Shown piece after piece: positions 6,617 through 10,173 of a DNA stretch of 10,173 bases (positions are counted from its first letter, which is position 1; each line of letters opens with the position of its first letter). The DNA is taken from assembly GCA_029253805.1 (NCBI GenBank), contig JAQWYU010000224.1, forward strand, positions 1 to 10,173. Direction: 5' to 3'. The translations under genes were made by a program, and so were the position numbers. The notes beneath the pieces are model-generated. The model saw nothing but the letters and a program-made list of their open reading frames with translations, did not search any database and was not told where the DNA came from. This DNA comes from Flavobacteriaceae bacterium. Lineage in GTDB: Bacteria > Bacteroidota > Bacteroidia > Flavobacteriales > Flavobacteriaceae.

Positions 6617-8152
6617 ATGAAACAGCCAGACCAAATAAAAGTATATAAATCTGATAATAGTAAATTAATTAGTTTAGAGAAAGGCAAAATCCCGCCCCAA
6701 GCTACTGATTTGGAAGAAGTTGTTCTTGGAGCTATGATGATCGATAAAAAAGGAGTCGATGAGGTAATAGATATTCTTAGTATAGATGCCTTTTATAAGG
6801 ACTCTCATCAGTATATTTTTGAGTCTATATTGCAACTGTTTGAAAATAGTGAGCCTGTTGATTTACTAACTGTTTCGTCTCAATTACGTAAAAACTCTAA
6901 ATTAGATTTAGTAGGTGGCGATTTTTATTTAATATCACTCACACAAAAAGTATCCTCGTCAGCTCACATTGAGTTTCATGCACGTATTATTTTACAGAAA
7001 TTCATACAACGAAGCTTAATCAAAATTTCAAATGAAATTATTGAAGATTCTTTCGATGAAACAAAAGATGTTTTTGATTTATTGGATAAGGCAGAAACAA
7101 GATTATACGAGGTTACCCAAGGAAATATAAAAAAATCAACAGAAACAGCTCAGGATTTAGTTTTTCAAGCAAAGAAAAAAATTGAAGAAATTTCAAATAA
7201 GGAAGGTCTTAGTGGTGTGCCTTCTGGATTTGATAAATTAGATAAACTAACTTCTGGTTGGCAAGAAAGTGATTTAATTATTATAGCAGCCCGTCCTGGT
7301 ATGGGTAAAACAGCTTTAACATTATCTATGGCCCGCAATATTGCAGTTACTCAAAATATTCCTGTGGCTTTCTTTTCTTTAGAGATGTCTTCAGTTCAGT
7401 TAATTACAAGATTAATATCTTCTGAAACTGGTTTGAGCTCTGATAAGCTTAGAACAGGACGACTTGAAAAACATGAATGGGAACAGTTAAATGTCAAGGT
7501 TAAGTCTCTAGAGAAAGCCCCTTTGTACATTGATGACACTCCATCCTTATCTATTTTTGACTTAAGAGCTAAAGCCCGCAGACTGGCATCCCAAAATGGA
7601 ATTAAGCTAATAATTGTAGATTATTTACAGCTAATGACTGGGGGTGGTAGTCAGAAAAACGGAAATCGTGAACAAGAAATCTCTATGATTTCAAGAAACC
7701 TGAAAGCTTTGGCAAAAGAGTTGAGTGTTCCTGTCATTGCCTTATCACAGCTCTCGAGAGCAGTAGAAACTCGTGGAGGAAGTAAAAGGCCTCTACTTTC
7801 TGATTTGAGGGAGTCTGGAGCTATTGAACAAGATGCTGACATAGTTTCTTTTATTTATCGTCCCGAATACTATAAGATAGACGAATGGGACGATGAACAA
7901 CATACCCCATCTGAAGGTCAGGCTGAGTTCATAATAGCGAAACACCGTAATGGTGGATTGGAAAACATCAGATTAAAATTTATTGGTCATTTAGGTAAGT
8001 TTGATAACTTGGATGACTTTGATTCACCATTTGATACTGAGTTTCACTCTAAAATGAATGCAGCTGCTAACGACGACACCTTTAAACAAGAAAACTATCG
8101 CGTAGACCCAAATCAAGCTTTTGGAGATGATAACGACGACACACCCTACTAG
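6617..8152 (+). CDS. dnaB: Replicative DNA helicase DnaB
   Basis: DnaB is the hexameric 5'-3' helicase that unwinds DNA at the replication fork and recruits DnaG primase. The 511 residues are slightly longer than the E. coli protein (471). The N-terminal primase-binding helical domain runs from about 25-130 (PPQATDLEEVVLGAMM at 26-41), a linker covers about 150-195, and the RecA-like motor domain about 200-465. Walker A is ARPGMGKT (225-232), Walker B is IIVDYLQLM (332-340), the sensor stretch ALSQLSR is at 375-381, DLRESGAIEQDAD at 396-408, and the KHRNGG region with the arginine finger at 442-447. No intein interrupts the motor. After residue 465 comes a hydrophilic tail of about 45 residues ending NDDTPY, which resembles the acidic tip of single-strand binding protein. 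A 12-base exact repeat (8068-8079 and 8131-8142) encodes NDDT twice in this tail. The next gene starts 27 bases later. Confidence 0.97.
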   Translation: MKQPDQIKVYKSDNSKLISLEKGKIPPQATDLEEVVLGAMMIDKKGVDEVIDILSIDAFYKDSHQYIFESILQLFENSEPVDLLTVSSQLRKNSKLDLVGGDFYLISLTQKVSSSAHIEFHARIILQKFIQRSLIKISNEIIEDSFDETKDVFDLLDKAETRLYEVTQGNIKKSTETAQDLVFQAKKKIEEISNKEGLSGVPSGFDKLDKLTSGWQESDLIIIAARPGMGKTALTLSMARNIAVTQNIPVAFFSLEMSSVQLITRLISSETGLSSDKLRTGRLEKHEWEQLNVKVKSLEKAPLYIDDTPSLSIFDLRAKARRLASQNGIKLIIVDYLQLMTGGGSQKNGNREQEISMISRNLKALAKELSVPVIALSQLSRAVETRGGSKRPLLSDLRESGAIEQDADIVSFIYRPEYYKIDEWDDEQHTPSEGQAEFIIAKHRNGGLENIRLKFIGHLGKFDNLDDFDSPFDTEFHSKMNAAANDDTFKQENYRVDPNQAFGDDNDDTPY

Positions 8153-8179
8153 CGCCTTAATTGTAATAACTTTTATAGA

Positions 8180-9436
8180 ATGAAAAAGTTAACATTTATA
8201 TTTTTCTTGTTTTATTCCTTGAACTCTTTTGCGTCTTACATTTTAATTCCTATGGATTCTGAAGGCCAGAAAAGTCATTTAAAAGCTTATGGAATCACTT
8301 ATTGGGTTCTCAATAAAAAACAAAATGTAAAGTGGCTTCTTAACTATAGAGGAGGCTCTTTTCTAATACCATTTGTTGATTCCATAAAAAAAGAATGTTT
8401 GATTAGAGGGGTTTCTTATGAACTTGTAAGTAACCAACAAGTCGAATCTATCTTAAATGAAATTAATAGCCCTAGTAAAAATATGGACGCTGTAGTTCTT
8501 GAAAAGGCTCCAAAAATCGCAGTGTATTCTCCAAACGGAAATCAACCTTGGGATGATGCTGTTACAATGGTTCTGACTTATGCCGAAATTCCTTACGAAA
8601 CTATTTATGATACAGAAGTATTAAACGATGCTTTATTACTTTATGATTGGTTACATCTACACCATGAAGATTTTACGGGTCAATACGGGAAGTTTTATAG
8701 AGCATATAGAAATGCTGCCTGGTATATAGATCAACAGCAAGCCGCTGAGAAACTTGCTTTCTCTTTGGGGTACAATAAAGTTTCAGATCAAAAGCTAGCC
8801 GTGGCTAAAAAAATAAGAGAATACGTATTAGGCGGTGGGTTTATGTTTGCAATGTGTAGTGCAACAGACAGTTTCGATGTTGCTTTGGCTGCCCATGAAG
8901 TAGATATATGTGAGCCAATGTTTGATGGAGATGGCACATCTCCTAACTTTCAAAGTAAACTTGACTATTCAAAAACATTTGCTTTCCGGGATTTTATTAT
9001 TGAACGCGATCCAAAAGTTTATGAGTTTTCAAATATAGATATGACCCAAAAGCGTCAAATTTCAAAAGAACTAGACTATTTTACGTTAATGGATTATTCG
9101 GCTAAATGGGACCCTATTCCCACTATGCTTAATCAAAACCATACAGTGATTGTTAAAGGCTTTATGGGACAAACAACTTCATATAGTAGAGACCTTGTTA
9201 AATCAAATGTACTAGTGATGGGAGAAAATAAGGCAAATGGAGAAGCTAGATATATACATGGAATTAAAGGAAAAGGTTTTTTTACATTTTATGGGGGTCA
9301 CGATCCTGAGGATTATACACATAGAGTAGGGGATCCTAAAACAGAACTAGATTTACATCCAACTTCACCTGGATATCGTCTTATTTTAAATAATGTCTTG
9401 TTTCCTGCTGCACGCAAGAAAAAGCAAAAAACTTAA
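8180..9436 (+). CDS. Secreted GATase-like conserved protein (family often labelled 'asparagine synthetase B')
   Basis: A 418-residue protein with a clear signal peptide: MKK, a hydrophobic core (4-12) and probable cleavage after SFA (16-18), so it should be periplasmic. I recognise the family from Flavobacteria, where, as I recall, it carries the name asparagine synthetase B. The sequence does not support that name: there is no Cys at position 2 for a glutaminase domain and no SGGxDS ATP-pyrophosphatase loop. Instead GGGFMFAMCSATDSF (218-232) looks like a nucleophile elbow with Cys226, and FYGGHDPED (370-378) offers His374 and Glu377 in an HxxE arrangement, which recalls class-I glutamine-amidotransferase or ThuA-like folds. 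WLHLHHEDFTGQYG (157-170) is also strikingly conserved-looking. The C-terminus is basic (KKKQKT). It sits 27 bases after dnaB, with no terminator between, and ends at the convergent terminator. The true activity is unknown. Confidence 0.8.
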   Translation: MKKLTFIFFLFYSLNSFASYILIPMDSEGQKSHLKAYGITYWVLNKKQNVKWLLNYRGGSFLIPFVDSIKKECLIRGVSYELVSNQQVESILNEINSPSKNMDAVVLEKAPKIAVYSPNGNQPWDDAVTMVLTYAEIPYETIYDTEVLNDALLLYDWLHLHHEDFTGQYGKFYRAYRNAAWYIDQQQAAEKLAFSLGYNKVSDQKLAVAKKIREYVLGGGFMFAMCSATDSFDVALAAHEVDICEPMFDGDGTSPNFQSKLDYSKTFAFRDFIIERDPKVYEFSNIDMTQKRQISKELDYFTLMDYSAKWDPIPTMLNQNHTVIVKGFMGQTTSYSRDLVKSNVLVMGENKANGEARYIHGIKGKGFFTFYGGHDPEDYTHRVGDPKTELDLHPTSPGYRLILNNVLFPAARKKKQKT

Positions 9437-9463
9437 ATTTTTTAGTATTACATTATTAAATAC

Positions 9464-9494
9464 AAAAAGCCCACTCATTTGAGTGGGCTTTTTT
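9464..9494. terminator. Strong bidirectional intrinsic terminator between convergent genes
   Basis: The arms AAAAAGCCCACTC (9464-9476) and GAGTGGGCTTTTT (9481-9493) form a perfect 13-base stem with a 4-base loop. The A-run on the left and T-run on the right mean that a U-tract follows the GC-rich stem whichever strand is transcribed. It lies 27 bases after the 8180-9436 gene and 37 bases after the rplT stop, so it can serve both. Confidence 0.93.
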
Positions 9495-9517
9495 ATACAT
9501 AAGCGAGTATTGTACAA

Positions 9518-9533
9518 TAAGGCAGAAGCCTTA
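9518..9533 (-). other. Small hairpin overlapping the rplT stop codon
   Basis: TAAGGC (9518-9523) and GCCTTA (9528-9533) form a 6-base stem with a 4-base loop. In the rplT direction the stem begins with the TAA stop codon itself, and no U-run follows. It could protect the 3' end of the message or assist the terminator downstream. The inverted repeat is certain; its use is not. Confidence 0.4.
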
Positions 9534-9875
9534 ATTTAATTTGTCAATTATAGCTTTAAAAGCTGCAGGATCATTCATCGCTAAGTCAGCCAAAACCTTT
9601 CGGTTTAGGTCAATATTGTTAGTTTTGAGTTTTCCCATGAATTGTGAGTAAGATAATCCATGCGCTCTTGATCCAGCGTTGATACGCATGATCCATAATG
9701 CTCGGAATGTTCTCTTTTTGTTTCTACGATCTCTGTAAGCGTAGAGCATGGCTTTGTCAACTGCATTTTTTGCAACTGTCCATACATTTTTACGACGACC
9801 AAAGTATCCTTTGGCCTGTTTTAATACTTTTTTTCTGCGGGCTCTTTTGGCCACTGAGTTTACTGATCTTGGCAT
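9531..9875 (-). CDS. rplT: 50S ribosomal protein L20
   Basis: L20 is a primary 23S rRNA-binding protein needed early in 50S assembly. The 114 residues match the family length of about 115-120. The basic N-terminal extension ([20 protein letters not shown]) and the motif [20 protein letters not shown] (23-42) are characteristic, followed by the globular RNA-binding part with [21 protein letters not shown] (48-68) and ending KLN. The start is the ATG at 9875-9873, preceded by AAGAA, a weak purine stretch rather than a true Shine-Dalgarno. It follows rpmI at a distance of 94 bases and ends facing the shared terminator. In many bacteria L20 represses its own operon by binding the leader; any such site would be upstream of infC outside the window or in the 94-base gap. 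Confidence 0.98.
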   Translation of the reverse strand: MPRSVNSVAKRARRKKVLKQAKGYFGRRKNVWTVAKNAVDKAMLYAYRDRRNKKRTFRALWIMRINAGSRAHGLSYSQFMGKLKTNNIDLNRKVLADLAMNDPAAFKAIIDKLN

Positions 9876-9969
9876 TTCTTAATGATTTTTGTAGTAGGCG
9901 ATTCAATAATCTTGAACACTTTTGTTAGCCTAACTCCATGGTTTATAATTTTTTTAACCTTGCAATTAA
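9876..9969 (-). other. 94-base spacer between rpmI and rplT
   Basis: This gap is longer than expected between two ribosomal protein genes of one operon. Read on the - strand it is A/T-rich and holds a small inverted repeat TTCAA-GATTA-TTGAA (9902-9916) and the near-palindrome GTTAG-G-CTAAC. No U-run that would make a terminator and no promoter consensus match is visible. It might hold a regulatory RNA element or a processing site; I cannot show either. Confidence 0.35.
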
Positions 9970-10167
9970 TTACTTTAAACGTAATTGTTGCTTAATGTTT
10001 GCTTCATCACTTGTGTGTACTAAAGTACTGTGAGTGAGAGCAAGCTTGCGTTTTTTAGACTTCTTCGTTAGAATATGGCTTTTGAACGCATGCTTTCTTT
10101 TGATTTTTCCAGTACCGGTTAACTTAAATCGTTTTTTGGCACTAGACTTGGTTTTCATTTTAGGCAT
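9970..10167 (-). CDS. rpmI: 50S ribosomal protein L35
   Basis: L35 is a small, very basic protein of the 50S subunit. The 65 residues match the normal length, and the N-terminus [21 protein letters not shown] followed by [12 protein letters not shown] is the family signature. The C-terminal part ([18 protein letters not shown]) also fits. The start ATG (10167-10165) is preceded by TAGAAA on the - strand; the TAG at 10173-10171 could be the stop of the upstream gene, normally infC, but too little is visible to tell. Together with rplT it forms the usual infC-rpmI-rplT order. Confidence 0.98.
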   Translation of the reverse strand: MPKMKTKSSAKKRFKLTGTGKIKRKHAFKSHILTKKSKKRKLALTHSTLVHTSDEANIKQQLRLK

Positions 10168-10173
10168 TTTCTA

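Noticed and set aside
8180..9436. Asparagine synthetase function
   Set aside because: A signal peptide is present and both AsnB catalytic motifs are absent.
9698..9928. A 76-codon open frame on the + strand opposite rplT
   Set aside because: It is the complement of the basic L20 gene, which yields a Cys/Phe/Leu-rich translation by mirror composition; no independent evidence.

Overview
The window reads as a low-GC chromosomal segment of a flavobacterium-like member of the Bacteroidota. Three things support this. DnaB, AccA, Tgt, L20 and L35 carry wording I recognise from Flavobacteriaceae. None of the start codons has a clear Shine-Dalgarno sequence; they follow A/T-rich stretches, as is usual in this phylum. 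The accA leader holds a TAnnTTTG-type -7 promoter element. The genus cannot be told from the sequence alone.

Layout. Seven genes and one left-truncated gene run on the + strand from base 2 to 9436, then two ribosomal protein genes run on the - strand. (1) Bases 2-2276: the C-terminal three quarters or more of a membrane-bound LTA-synthase-like sulfatase-fold enzyme whose beginning lies outside the window, followed 13 bases later by a membrane-anchored dual-specificity-type phosphatase. (2) Bases 2356-5437: tgt (queuosine tRNA modification, TTG start), an LptF/LptG-family permease 3 bases later, and an EamA-type transporter overlapping it by 14 bases. (3) Bases 5471-6515: accA with its own candidate promoter and an intrinsic terminator. 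(4) Bases 6617-9436: the replicative helicase gene dnaB and, 27 bases later, a secreted protein with a glutamine-amidotransferase-like look, which I believe is usually labelled 'asparagine synthetase B' in this group. (5) A strong bidirectional terminator at 9464-9494 separates this from the convergent rpmI-rplT pair, normally the end of an infC-rpmI-rplT operon whose start would lie beyond the right edge.

The genes are mostly core housekeeping: envelope building (LtaS-like enzyme, LPS export permease), fatty acid synthesis (AccA), replication (DnaB), translation and tRNA modification (Tgt, L20, L35). There is no sign of mobile DNA, CRISPR, prophage or defence genes, and I do not see a new multi-gene system. 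The points most worth a second look are: the LtaS-like enzyme paired with a phosphatase that probably shares its compartment; a Tgt that has lost all three zinc-binding cysteines and must start at TTG; a DnaB ending in an SSB-like acidic tip; and the secreted GATase-like protein, which has a Cys/His/Glu candidate triad but nothing of asparagine synthetase.
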